Assembly: GCF_015832195.1 (NCBI RefSeq)
Contig: NC_052046.1
Location: 34,376,911 to 34,440,910 of the forward strand
Origin: Motacilla alba alba
Taxonomy: Eukaryota > Chordata > Aves > Passeriformes > Motacillidae
Direction of reading: 5' to 3'
DNA: 64,000 nucleotides
Part shown: piece after piece, positions 49,394 to 60,560 of the stretch
Layout of the letters: every line of letters begins with the position of its first letter
How positions within the stretch are numbered: position 1 is the first letter of the stretch
The notes under the pieces: generated by a model
Told to the model about the DNA's origin: nothing
Database searches by the model: none
The model's input: only the letters and a program-made list of their open reading frames with translations
Translations under genes and position numbers: made by a program

Positions 49394-52300
49394 GATCGTA
49401 CATGGGAAGGACACCTCATGATGGACCATGAACTTACTCAGAACAAAGAGCCTTTTTTCTTTAACAGCAGCATGAGAACTGGACACAGTCCAAGGGTGTC
49501 ACCACATATTCTACAGCATACACGTAATCTTCTTACAAGAAAAGATTTTCCCTTATAATTCTATCTATTTTGTTTTTTCCCATTTCATTTCATGTACAGT
49601 GGAGCACAATAAATAATCTGGCAAATGTCACAGATAAATTCACCTTTGCTGCTATATTTTTCAGTAAAGTCCTTTAAGGTTCTTGGCTTTCTTTAGAAAC
49701 TCCCTCAATAAAGGCATGTGGGAGAAGGCGGTATCTCTTTTCTACCCATACAAATTCATACACATTTCTGTATCATACAGATACTTCCAGTTTAATACTA
49801 ATTTCAGAAGCTGCAGAAAATATCTTTGCCAACAATTTATTTTCATTTTTCTTAATTAAAGAAAATATTAACTCACTGTTTCACTAAGAAAAACTCAAAA
49901 AATATAAGAAAAATGTGCATACATAGACAGATTCTGAAGCCATTAATATATCAGCTTAAAATTATACAGGTTTTTGAGGTAGTAGAAAAAATTTTACCAC
50001 TGTAAACAAACAGTGCTATTAATAATGCACAGTGATCCTACTGCAAGGTTCATTGACTGCTACCTGTAACTTTAATAGTCTTCAAAAAATATTTTTCTAC
50101 TGTGTTTTTCCCCCTCCAATCAAAGCTTCTTCACTCTGAAATGTAACTTTCTGCAAGATCTGTTCTTTTGAGTGATACGCTCTTGCTGCAGTGAACACCC
50201 CCAATAGCAGTCTGCAGCAGCTTTGGTTGGGTCTACGTGAGCCTTCAGAGCAACCAAACTGCTCTGTAGAGCTGTAGCTAAAGGCAAGAACCAGAAACAG
50301 ACAAAACACATTTCAGGGGGTCTTGTGTGCTCTTTCTTACTTTTTCTTTTGGAGAAAGAAAATTTCTCCCGGACTGTGGCTGGGATGCCTGAAATGGCTT
50401 TTCCAAGTGTATTTAATTTTAGTTTCGTCTGAAAGAAAACCATACTGAGCAAGCTGATGTCTGTGTGCTGTGAACCAAAGTGCAGTAAGTAGAGACAACC
50501 TGGAGATCTGCTTCAAAAGCACACCCCTGATGAAAACTAAAAGCTCATGTAGGCACATTCAGTGTTTCCTCAGAGGAATACTGATCCTGTATTTGATTTG
50601 TTAGGTCATTTTAGGGAACACTGCTGAATTTATATGAGTCATGTATTTATAACATCTGCCTTTGTATATATATTCCCTTTTAGGAAATTATGTTTGTCTT
50701 TTGGGAGCCTATACATGGTATGAAATTTGCCACAGTTTTTTTCTCCCATGAAATACTACTCCAGGTCCTTATACTGTCTCAAAGTTCTCATAAGTAATGG
50801 ATCTATTCAGTTCTTTCTGAAGCTTCTGCCTTAGGGCAAAATCAAGTTATTACAGGAAGCGAGTTTGGAGATGGTTGGATTCTTTCAGGTCTTTTCTACA
50901 CTGAGATTTCCTTGGAACACAGCATACATACTTCAATCTTAGAACAAGTAGTATTTGATCATTATACTAAAGGAATATAATGTAATACATAGGAACAAGG
51001 AATCCTTATTTACAGTGTTTTTTCTGTAACATTTCAGCATATTGCTCATAATCTTAATGGTATTGTGAAAGAACACACTTGAAGCTATATAAATAAGGAT
51101 AGATAAGGCTATATTCCAATTTGCATTTGTTTTCTGTACAAACATATAAGAAATATATTTCTCTAAAACAATTACTTTATTCAAGGAAAAAAAAGCTATG
51201 TTTCAGAACTTCTACGACTGATTTTGTAATAACTTCTTAACTATTCTTCCATGGCTAGGAGGAAAATGGCTTTGAGTTTATGAATATGAAAATCCCTCAT
51301 TATCACCTCTGTTTATGGAACTTGAAAATAATTTGAGGCATTAAAAATGTCCAGGTTAATGCTGGTTTTGAGTGGCAGCCCACTAAGGCTGGAGCATGCA
51401 CAGGACCCTGGAGAGGCCTCTGGAGGAGATCAGCCCTTGGTATCCAGTCTGAGCACATCACTCCTCACAAAATGCAAGGGACCTGTGCTCCTTTGCAGGA
51501 CCAGGTTTGCAGGAAAGGTTTTGACTTGACTTTAGCTCATGTACAAGGATAAAAAGTCAAAGGAAGCTGGAGTCATAGAATCTTCACTCCTCCCCTGGCT
51601 AGGAGTAAAAATGTTGCTCGTCTTCAAAACCCGATAGATTACACCTGCCTCAGAATGCTGCGTTTCCTCACTGCCTTCAAACAGCAGCATCACCTTATGC
51701 ACCCTAGCCTTGTTGTTTTCACTGATTGAAGGGTCTAATGAGACTCATAAAATTGTAATATTGTATCTCATGTACTAATGCTTTAAATATTTTAAAACCA
51801 ATTATGACAATAAAAATAGCTGCATGTATTTTGAAACTATGATTGCAGAGAGAAATCAGTTTCTATTACGTATCACTCTTTCCCATTTCAGATTTTAGTT
51901 ATGAATATTGACACGTTATGCAAACCTGTCAATGATAAAGCCTGATAAAGCAATAAGTAAAGCATTTGGTAATGCTGAAGGAAAATGTAATCTAATAGAA
52001 TAATATACAATGTCTTCTTAAGAACTGCTTAATGATATCTTAAAATATCACAAATACATTTTCAAATAGGACTCCACTGAAATAATTTTTCATGCTAATC
52101 AAATACAAAATCACCGTACAGTATTATTGTGAAGAAAATAATCACTGCTTTTCTAGTGAAAACAATAAATACTCCTGAATGAAAAAGACTGGAAGCATTT
52201 TTCACCTATCTAAGAAATTATTAGCTCCAACAATTCCTTCATAAGAAAGTCATTAAGTTACATACTAAAATCATGATATGGCATAAGAAAGATTTTTTTT

Positions 52301-53507
52301 TCATACCACAAATCTCATTTGTTTTTCTAAGTGCACCAATAGGCCTAAACAAAAAGGACTTGTCACCCAAAACCTGTTCTTGTACAAACCCAATCTTTGT
52401 TTTTTGACAAATGTTTCACTCCTGTTGACCACAAGATGTTTTTAAATCTTGAGTACATCAGTATACAAAAAATCTTTTATTTTCTACTGGAAATGAGAAA
52501 AATATAACATTTTAAAGGTTCCATTTGAACCACTCTGACACAAATAACAGGTATTATTGCCATTATTGCCACTTTGTCATAACAACAAAACATTTGGGCA
52601 CCATGATAATAAATTTATTTAAAAAAGAAAAGAGAACTAACAAAGAAAAAAAATATCTCTAGCCCTTACCTGAGAAAAGAAAGCCACTTATGTCCCTAGA
52701 TCCCTAGATAGCTTAGAAGGCCACATTAAAACATAAGGGTAGCCACCTGTGCAATACATACATAACAGGACAAATATGAATATGCAAATAATTGCTCCCA
52801 GTCAAAAATCTGCATGATACAATGAACAAAGCTTCTTCACATTAAATACTGTCAAGAAATTCTGAACAGCAAATGATGAAAAAACTCATTTGCAAATAAT
52901 TTGTGAATAAAATTAGATTATAAACACATCAACACACTGCTGTGATATTTGCCTGTTTAGGATTGTAATCTAAATCTTTCTCACATTAGTAGTATTCAAA
53001 CTATGGCAATTTTTATACAGTGATTTTGTTTACAAAACATTTCAACTGCCATGTTCACTACACCACCATAAGAAATGCATAAAATTTGCTATATCTCTTG
53101 TTTGTCTTCTACTAGAGAAATTTCTAGCTGTTTTTCAGACCTAGACTAAGATTTCTGGTGATAACACCTTTCTAAGTTACAGAGGTAGTTCACTAAAAGA
53201 ACTGTTCTATACAGGTATGTTCTGTAAAAGACAAAGATGGTAAGATGGCATTTTTTCTGTTGTTTTTTCCAATATTTTATCTGGGAGAATTTTGTTTTAG
53301 GAAGAAGTACTTGGCCAGCTCCTTCTGTGGTTAATACTTGCAAATAGTAAATACTACCAGAGTAATTTTGGCTTAAACAGATGTAGAAGTGTTGAACCAT
53401 CAGCACAATTGAAGCTTGAAAAAAGCTGTCATCAAGCTATGGTTGATTTTTGTTCTGACCACATGAAATTGGTGGTGAATAGAGAAGTTTACATGTGCTT
53501 AAAAAAA
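49394..53507. other. AT-rich spacer, no gene seen
   Basis: About 4 kb of unique-looking AT-rich DNA. Minus-strand frames near 50.1-50.6 kb (70-110 codons, mutually overlapping in different frames) have no recognised domain. The patch at 51360-51600 is GC-richer but of unknown origin. Nothing else is supported. Confidence 0.55.
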
Positions 53508-53527
53508 GGGGGCGGGGGGAGGGGCGG
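53508..53527 (+). repeat. G-rich run with quadruplex potential
   Basis: Runs of 5, 6, 4 and 2 G separated by C, A and C follow directly after seven A. Its wording G5-C-G6-A-G4 closely parallels the G-rich run at 38.76 kb (G5-C-G7-A-G11). It also contains GC-box (SP/KLF) words. Confidence 0.8.
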
Positions 53528-55560
53528 CAATGGACAAAGCAAGAAGTACATTTTATATTGAAAATAATTGGACTAGGATTTTTTTCTAGATTATAACCTT
53601 TTTTTATCCATTTTTTAATGCTTTCTATAAACTAACAAACTCAATTGCCTTCATCTTCTCTAGCCTCCAACTCCCCTAGAAATGCAGCCACACAGCTTTT
53701 CAATGCAGTTATAAATAGGCTTCTTGGTTAGAAAAACTATTATTGTACATGAAAACCTGTTCAAATGCTGGCTGGATTACAACAAACTGATGAAACTGCT
53801 GCCTGAACAGGAAAGAGAAGATAATAGGTGAGTTGCCCATGGTGAGCTGCCTGCAAGGGAAAAGATGATGCCCCCATGAGCATTGAGCACTCACAGGTGC
53901 TATCTCTGTGGTAGCCCAGGTACATAGGGAGCCACTGGCTCAGCAGCTCCTCTTTTGTCAGGGATCTTGTATTTGTACCTGGTTTCTATAATATCCCTGC
54001 AACTGCATCATTTCCTGGGCAGATTTTCTCCCTTCCATGGCAGAATTTAGCCCCATATATTAATATTTCAATCTTTACATACATGACTCTGTCAGACTAA
54101 AAAGCCTATATCTGTTAACAGCATATTAAAAATGTGCAAAAATACTTCAAAAATACTTCAAAAAATTTCAAATGAACCAGAAAAACAAGCAAAATAAAAC
54201 TCATATTAATGAAACATTGCCTAAAAGCACCAGAGTGACCAGCCAGTACCACAGCAGGACACCACAAAGCATGCAGAGCACCATGAGGAATCTGGTGTTT
54301 CAAGTGAAATCAAGCAGGAGCCATAAAAGTGTCTATACTTAACAATTAATTTCCTGCAGATTGTTGCCTATTGTAAGTCCTAGATCTGAAAACGCAATTT
54401 AAGCATCCTTTTATCCTAAGTAAGGCTGGAAAAGGAAACTGTGAAAAGTTTCACCAGTCTAGAGGGATGTGACAGCAGTGTAATGCATGACATTCATAAA
54501 AAAGCTTATCATTCATTCGGTGCATCCTCACACTCCCGAGTGCGGCCTCTGCTACTCAGTACTACTTTGTTACTGTCTTTGTTACTGTCTGCATTAGACT
54601 GACTTTCTGAGAAAGCCATCAGTTCTCACTTCGTGTCATTCCTGCTCTAGTGCTGCTCTTAGCAATTTTATTTCCAAGCCTGCCTGTGTACAAGCTTTGG
54701 AAGATCACTCTCACTACTCATGATTAGAATTAAAAGCTGTTTCTAGAACCTGTGACAGTGAATTTTTATTGTCAACATAACCCAAACAAGTATTTAAACC
54801 TGGAGACAACTTTCATTTTTGACCCTAGTAATGGGTTAAAAACATCAGAAATTGGTTGCAAGGCAAAGTAATAATATGTGGCATGAAGACCAAGGAGGAC
54901 CAAGCATGTCCTCATATCTCAGATATGTAATTTATTGCTGTTAAGATCTACCTTCTGTCTTGGACAAGAGGGAAAAATCAATATTAATCCACTCATACTT
55001 GTAATAGAAGGATGTGGTTGCATAAAGTATCACTGAGTAGAGCAGGACTGCAGCCCGAGTTTGAAGACAGATGTTATAGGTTTGCTATGGAAGCAATAGA
55101 CCATAACAATGTATCTGATATGGAAAAATCAATCACTCTGCTACTAGCTGGAAACTGCATCTCTTTGAGGAGAGAATATAAAGTACTTCAACCAGTTGTT
55201 AAAGAGGAGAGGTTTCATAATTGTTTAATCACTTTAGAGGTCAAACAAATTAAAATACCATTTGTCAGTATTTTCTCTGAGATTTGTTTTCAAGACAGGG
55301 TGGAAGAGGAGATTAATGTTTTCACAGTTTTCATTTTCTTTATTTGAATGGTAACACATGGAGATAATAAAAAACACTGCCAGCCGAGATGCATTATGGG
55401 GTCTTTCAGCTAGAAACTATGTAGAGTTTTGATTTGGAAAATATAAAATACTTATTAAAAATATCTAGCACCACAACATCTCTTTTCTTTGGGCTGAGAA
55501 AGGGTTATCTCTGAAAATACGTATTGCCAAATAACAAAGAATAGCTCTGAAGTCTCATGG
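53528..55560. other. AT-rich spacer, no gene seen
   Basis: Unique-looking DNA with two tiny tandem duplications: AAAAATACTTC near 54138-54160 and CTTTGTTACTGT at about 54565-54588. The 111-codon plus-strand frame at 55012-55347 has mixed composition and no recognisable domain; it is unsupported as a gene. Confidence 0.5.
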
Positions 55561-55636
55561 GTTCCAGTGTACAATAAATTCTGATATCTACAGTCTTGGT
55601 TCCAGAGTACAATGGATTCTGATACCCACAGTCTTT
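55561..55636 (+). repeat. 38-bp tandem duplication
   Basis: Two adjacent 38-base units, beginning GTTCCAGTGTACAATAAATT and GTTCCAGAGTACAATGGATT, differ at only a handful of positions. The word CACAGTC or TACAGTC closes both. This is a one-off local duplication. Confidence 0.88.
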
Positions 55637-56127
55637 CTAGCTGTATTAATCTTGTTACCATAGCTCCTATTGTTTAATGTCAATTACCATTTCTTCTAAA
55701 AATAAAAAATAGATAAACAAACAAGGCTTGTTACATAGCTGTTACACAGCTGCCATTTTAGTCATGGCAAGCCAAGCATCAGTGACAACATTTACCTTGG
55801 ATGACGTCCTCTAAGGGGGCGAAAATATCTCCAAAAAGAGCAAGAAAAGGACACTGCATTTAAAATCACATTTAATCAGCTATGTGAGATAAACAACAGA
55901 TCTTAGTCTATTTCTGAATTTTGCTTTTTGGATTGCAGTACAAATTATACTAATATCAATAGTGAGGTCAGTAATGTGCAATGTAATAGAAATAAACAGT
56001 TAGTGACACTAACTGTCAAGATGTTTTTCTGAATGTTCTTCTGTAATATCTCTGAGGCTGAATTACAAATTATAATAGTCAATAATAGCTACTTAAATTG
56101 TAACACTCCTGGGAATGGGTTGAGAGT
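55637..56127. other. AT-rich spacer, no gene seen
   Basis: Short unique-looking stretch up to the antisense CR1 copy. Nothing is supported in it. Confidence 0.5.
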
Positions 56128-57385
56128 CACAGAATCATAGAATCATTAAGGTTGAAAAAGACCTCCAAGAGTATTGAGCCCAACCTTGGACCAAACACCA
56201 CCACATCAGCCAAATCATAACACATAGTGCCAAAACCATAACATATTTGTTTCTTGAACATTACCAGGCATGGTGACTCTACCATCTCCCTGGGCAGTAC
56301 ATTCCACTGCTTAAATACACTTTCTATGAAGAAATTCTTCCTCAGTGTCTGAACTGAACCTTCCCTGGCACAGCCTGAGGCTCTGCTGTCTTACCCTGTC
56401 ACTAGATGCCTGCAAAAAGAGGCTAATTCTCACCTGGCTACAATCTCCTTTGAGGCAGTTGTAGAGAGTGAAAAAGTGTCCCTAGAGCATTCTTTTCTCC
56501 AGCATAAACTCCCCCAACTCTCTCAGCTGCTCCTTGTTAGACTTGTGCTTGTGACCCTTCCCCAGCTCTACTGCCCTTCTTTGGAGTCGCTCTAGCACCT
56601 CAATGCCTTTCTTGTAGTGAGGGGCCCAAAACTGAACACAGAACTCAAGATCTGGCCTCACCAATGCCCAGTACAGGGAGACAGTGTCTGTCCTGCTCCT
56701 GCTGGCCACAACATTGCTGCTACAGGCCAGGTTGCCACTGGCATTCTTGGCCACCTGGGCACAGCTGGCTCATGTTCAGCCACTGTCAACCAGCACCCAC
56801 AGGTCCTTTTCCACCAGGCAGTTTCCCAGCCACTCTGCCTTCAAGCCTGTAGCTCTGCATGAGGTTTTTGAGACCTAAGGGCAGGACTCAGCCCTTTGCC
56901 TTATTGAACCTCATTCAACTGGCCTCAGCCCATCAATTAAGCCTTCCAGATCCCTCTGCCAAATTTTCACTCTGTCCAGCAGACCAACACTTCCTCCCAA
57001 CTTAGAGTCATCTGTTAACTCACTAAGGGTGCACCTGATACCCTTATCAGTTGTTGATTAAGACAGGGCTGTCCCCAGTTCTAAGCCTTGGAGTACACCC
57101 CTTGTGACTGGGCGCCACCTGGGTGCAACTCCATTCTGCACCACTCTCTGTACCTGGCCATCCAGCCTGTCCTTAACCCAGTGAAGTGTGCACCTGTCCA
57201 AGCTGTGGGTTTACAGCTTTCCCAGAAGAATGATGTGGGTGGCAGCATTGAAGGCCTAGCTGAAGTCCAGGTAGATTACTACCTGGTGGATTTCCTCATC
57301 TACCGGGTGTTTCTCCTGGTCACTAAAGGACTTCAAGATGGTCAAGAAGGTTACTTGCAGATGTCTGGCTATGGCCCAGCTTCCC
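56128..57385 (-). mobile_element. CR1 LINE, antisense, about 1.26 kb with intact tail
   Basis: The left edge on the plus strand reads CACAGAATCATAGAATCATT, the complement of the CR1 octamer tail, followed by AAGGTTGAAAAAGACCTCCA, the complement of the 3' terminus. The rest runs back through the C-terminal region into the RT domain, where it is 5'-truncated. The tail is among the best preserved in the window, so this copy is probably younger than the others. Plus-strand frames across it are shadows. Confidence 0.94.
56482..56754 (-). pseudogene. CR1 reverse transcriptase C-terminal fragment
   Basis: A 90-codon open piece of CR1 ORF2. It contains [20 protein letters not shown], then [15 protein letters not shown] and [12 protein letters not shown], the standard order of the CR1 region after the RT palm. 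The ATG is internal to the ancestral polyprotein. Upstream and downstream the reading frame is broken, so no protein is expected. Confidence 0.88.
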
Positions 57386-59159
57386 CAGCTCCCCTTTTCA
57401 CTAACGCAAAACATTACAATACTCAAAAGACAAAGCTGCTTTTGAATACATTTTTATACAAAATGGTGTTCTTGCACAACTTGAAGTCTTCTTCTATTAA
57501 AATGTTTACATATGTGAACCTGGTAAATAATGAAAGCATGAGCACAAAGTCGCCATTCTTTCTGACTCCTGAAAATAGAGTATATCATCCTGGTAATGAT
57601 TTTACAATGAAAATCAATATGAAAGATTAATTATTTATGGTTTACTATCTATTGTGTTCTTTCCACTTTGACATTTTAGTCAAACAGTCAGAGAGGAGAA
57701 CATTGTCAGCTAATATAACATCAGCAACTAAAAGGAGCTGTGACTAGCAAGTAGTGTCAGAGAGCCGATCACATATGTTCACTGAGATCTTGCTATCCAG
57801 CGCATGTCTGCAGTCAGCCAAAAGAACATAGATTAAATTATTTGTGACTCTCATAATGTTTTAAAGAGGGAGATGGAAGATAAAATACTTCAATGTCTTA
57901 CATTGCTAGCCCATTGCAAAAAAAAGTTATCATTTTGGCATCATTACATGAAACACTCAAAACATGTTATATGTATGGGTACATGTCTCATTAAATAGAT
58001 GTACATATTGTCTCCTGTGTGCACTGGATTTCTCCCCAATAAGTTTACTGGCATTTTTCCCACTCTCACTTCTCTCAAATATTTTCACACACAGTGTGGT
58101 GGAGTGTTTGATCTCAGACTAAATTTTTTCTCTTTCTTTTGGCATCAGTGTGCACTCCTGGTAAAATTCACTGAAAACATTGGAAACAGTTAGTACAAAT
58201 AAACAACAATCAGTCTCCACTTCTCTTGTAAAGAGGGCTGATAGCAAAGTACGATGTGGTATACGGTCCAACATTGTACCCTGAAGAAGGTATCATTGCC
58301 ACTGAAGTCAGTGGGGGCTGTGCATGCTTTTCAAAGGACAGAGTCTGTGTACTCAAGTACCTAATGTGTCTGGAGGGCTGAGGGGCTGACACTTTTTCAG
58401 GCAAAATGGGATAACCATGTTTTCTTTGAATAAGTCAGCTGACCAAATTAACATCAACATTTAGGCCCTAGCTCTGAAGAAGAAAATAGGAACAGTACTT
58501 CCATTTCATATAATGACACCCTTTTTCTATGTCTCTAAGAAGCAGAAAGGTAAACATTGGCACTCCTCTATAAAGTTGTTCACATATTATTGAATTATGG
58601 CCTTCATTATCTGGAGTTGATTATGCAGCAGAAATATATAAAAATAAGCATGGATATTCCTGAGATGTTGTAAAGAATGGTTCTCCTTTTGACATTAGTT
58701 GAATTTGGATCAGGCATTGATACACCTAAAGGTGCCAGCTTTTCATTTATTTATTGCATTTCTTTTTTGACTTATTTATATTTGCTTGCTAGGCAGGTTT
58801 TTCCTCAAGCTCTTACAAGCTTTATTTATTATTCATTTTCATCCCAGGAAGAGAAACTTGAAATATTTATCCACAGGATATTATTTTTTAAAGATACTTT
58901 CCGCAAGTGCCAGATATGCTAAATGGCTAAATCCTTTCTGAAACAGCCAGCATGATTATCTTCTCTGAAATGTCACTTTAAAAAGGTTAATAATTAAAAC
59001 ATTTTACTCTAAGCCAGGCAAACAGTTAATAGGATGAAATAGTTACTTGGACAGAAACTGTGAACTGAGTTTCTTTCATTTCAGTAGGCTTTAGCTTTAA
59101 TTTAGTTGGGTTTTATTCTAGGTTTAAGAAAATTAATCATTTCTGGGAAATACTAACCA
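57386..59159. other. AT-rich spacer, no gene seen
   Basis: Unique-looking DNA. The 180-codon plus-strand frame at 57088-57630 begins as an antisense shadow of the CR1 copy and runs out into this spacer, so it is not a gene. No other feature is supported. Confidence 0.55.
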
Positions 59160-59600
59160 CAGTGACAGACCTTGCCATGCCGAATGTTTTACAAGGAAGC
59201 TGTTTGGGGCCATAAGCTGCCACCACGGCAAACAACTGATGGCCAGCAGTGTTTTTGTTAGACTCTGACAAGGGAATCAATAAAAAGACATGGAAAAGGT
59301 TCAATCAGAACAGACACCACTAATACGAATGGCCTTTTGGGACCCACGGAAGCGTGGAACTGCTTTTCGATGTTAATTTCGCCTCACTACCCTTGGGGTT
59401 ATCACCTTCTTTGGCCCCTGTTAATTAAAAACTGCCTCCTGTTAAAGTTCTTTGGCAGGCATTTGCCTTGTGTCAACTCATTTTGTTGGCTGCTGAGAGA
59501 GGAAATGAAGGGAAGGAGAATTCAGAAACTGCTGCATGAAATGCTGCCTAAAGCCTTTCTTGCAACTGCCACTTGACACAAATCTGCAGATTTCTTTCTC
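59160..59600. promoter_or_regulatory. Candidate conserved non-coding block
   Basis: Balanced composition with many retained CpGs (CATGCCGAATG, CACCACGGCAAAC, TAATACGAATGG, CCCACGGAAGCGTGG, TTTTCGATG, AATTTCGCCTC) in an otherwise CpG-poor neighbourhood, plus homeodomain-like words (TGTTAATTTCG, GTTAATTAAAA). No coding frame or repeat family is recognisable. This is the stretch in the window that most resembles a vertebrate conserved non-coding element; it is still inference. Confidence 0.4.
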
Positions 59601-59765
59601 CATCCCTTCAGATACTGTGGCATTCTTACACATGGTATTTAAAAAGGAAGATTTTAAATCCTCATTATGCAACTGTCTCTTTTTATGAGGATATGGATAT
59701 AGTAGTAGCCCTGATTATGACTGTGCAAAAAAATGATTTTTCAGAAGGGTGGCCAAACAGTGAAC

Positions 59766-59802
59766 CAAAAAAAAGAAAACCAAAACAAAACAAAACAAAA
59801 AA
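59766..59802 (+). repeat. A-rich (CAAAA)n tract
   Basis: A run of A with interspersed C and G that includes three to four CAAAA units. No polyadenylated retrocopy is visible upstream of it. Confidence 0.75.
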
Positions 59803-60009
59803 GGATTTGATACATTCACATAAAATTGTGTACTATTTTTACTTTGTTTTCCATCCTGCAAATCTGCTCCTCTGCTCCCACTTCTCCCATATGTCTCCAC
59901 ATTCACAATATATTTTACCCTCAGGGAAACTTATAATTTCTGGCCAGTTTGTAAGAAAAGCAAGGGCAATTAAATGACATCATTTCCAAGAATGGGAGGG
60001 AACTGTAGT

Positions 60010-60110
60010 AGCTCTGTTTTACTCAATAGTTCAGTGTTTAGGACTTCTGTCCTGGGTGGGTTCAATCTCAACCCTGCCTGAAGGCATTTAGATCCCTCTG
60101 TTCTAAGAGA
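60010..60110 (+). mobile_element. Possible tRNA-derived SINE relic
   Basis: The word TAGTTCAGTGTTTAGG (from 60027) resembles a tRNA A-box and GGGTTCAATC (60058-60067) resembles a B-box. They are about 31 bases apart, shorter than in a normal tRNA, which implies a deletion, so this is not a functional tRNA. The pattern fits a decayed tRNA-derived SINE of the MIR/CORE type known in amniotes. Confidence 0.35.
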
Positions 60111-60389
60111 CCACAAGGGTATTCCAAGGAGAGAAGCCTTTCAAGTCATGGTGTCAGTGTTTTCTCCTTGTGTATAAAAAAATTAAATACTTATTAGACT
60201 GAGGACCCAGTCACCACCACAGAGATTAATTTCCTCTGTCTAATTCAGTGAGTATTTCTTTATTTTATGCAAAGGTGGAAGGTCTCCAGCCAAAGCGACC
60301 AAAGGAGCCCCAGCCAGAACATCCTGTAACAATGCAGTTCAGACACACCTACACGGGGAGGGACTGGAAAGCTCAGATAGTGTTTTGAG

Positions 60390-60560
60390 GGAGAGAGGAG
60401 GTAAAAGGTCCACTCTGGAAGTTTCCAAGGCTTCACTAGATAAGGCCATGGCTAACTTGTTGAATCTTGCCTCATCTTTCCCTGCTATGATTATCAGGCT
60501 GGGAAAGATAACCACCCAAGGTCCCTAGGATCCCTAGACCTCCTGTATCCTTGCATCTCC
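60390..60560 (+). mobile_element. Probable degenerate CR1 LINE 3' end
   Basis: GTTTCCAAGGCTTCACTAGA followed by TAAGGCCATGGC, then GGCTGGGAAAGATAACCACC and CAAGGTCCCTAGG, follows the order of the CR1 3' terminus in highly diverged form. No octamer tail is preserved. A repeat-library search is needed to confirm. Confidence 0.5.

Noticed and set aside
51571..51590. Possible CR1 tail (TCATAGAATC) near 51.57 kb
   Set aside because: Only about ten bases match and the flanks do not continue into CR1 3' sequence on either side.
55012..55347. 111-codon plus-strand frame
   Set aside because: Looks more protein-like than most, but no domain is recognised and it ends in an AT-rich Phe/Ile run; insufficient evidence.
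57088..57630. 180-codon plus-strand frame
   Set aside because: Two thirds lies antisense to the CR1 RT region and the rest is AT-rich spacer; not a gene.
60027..60067. Functional tRNA gene
   Set aside because: A-box and B-box words are too close together and no cloverleaf can be completed.
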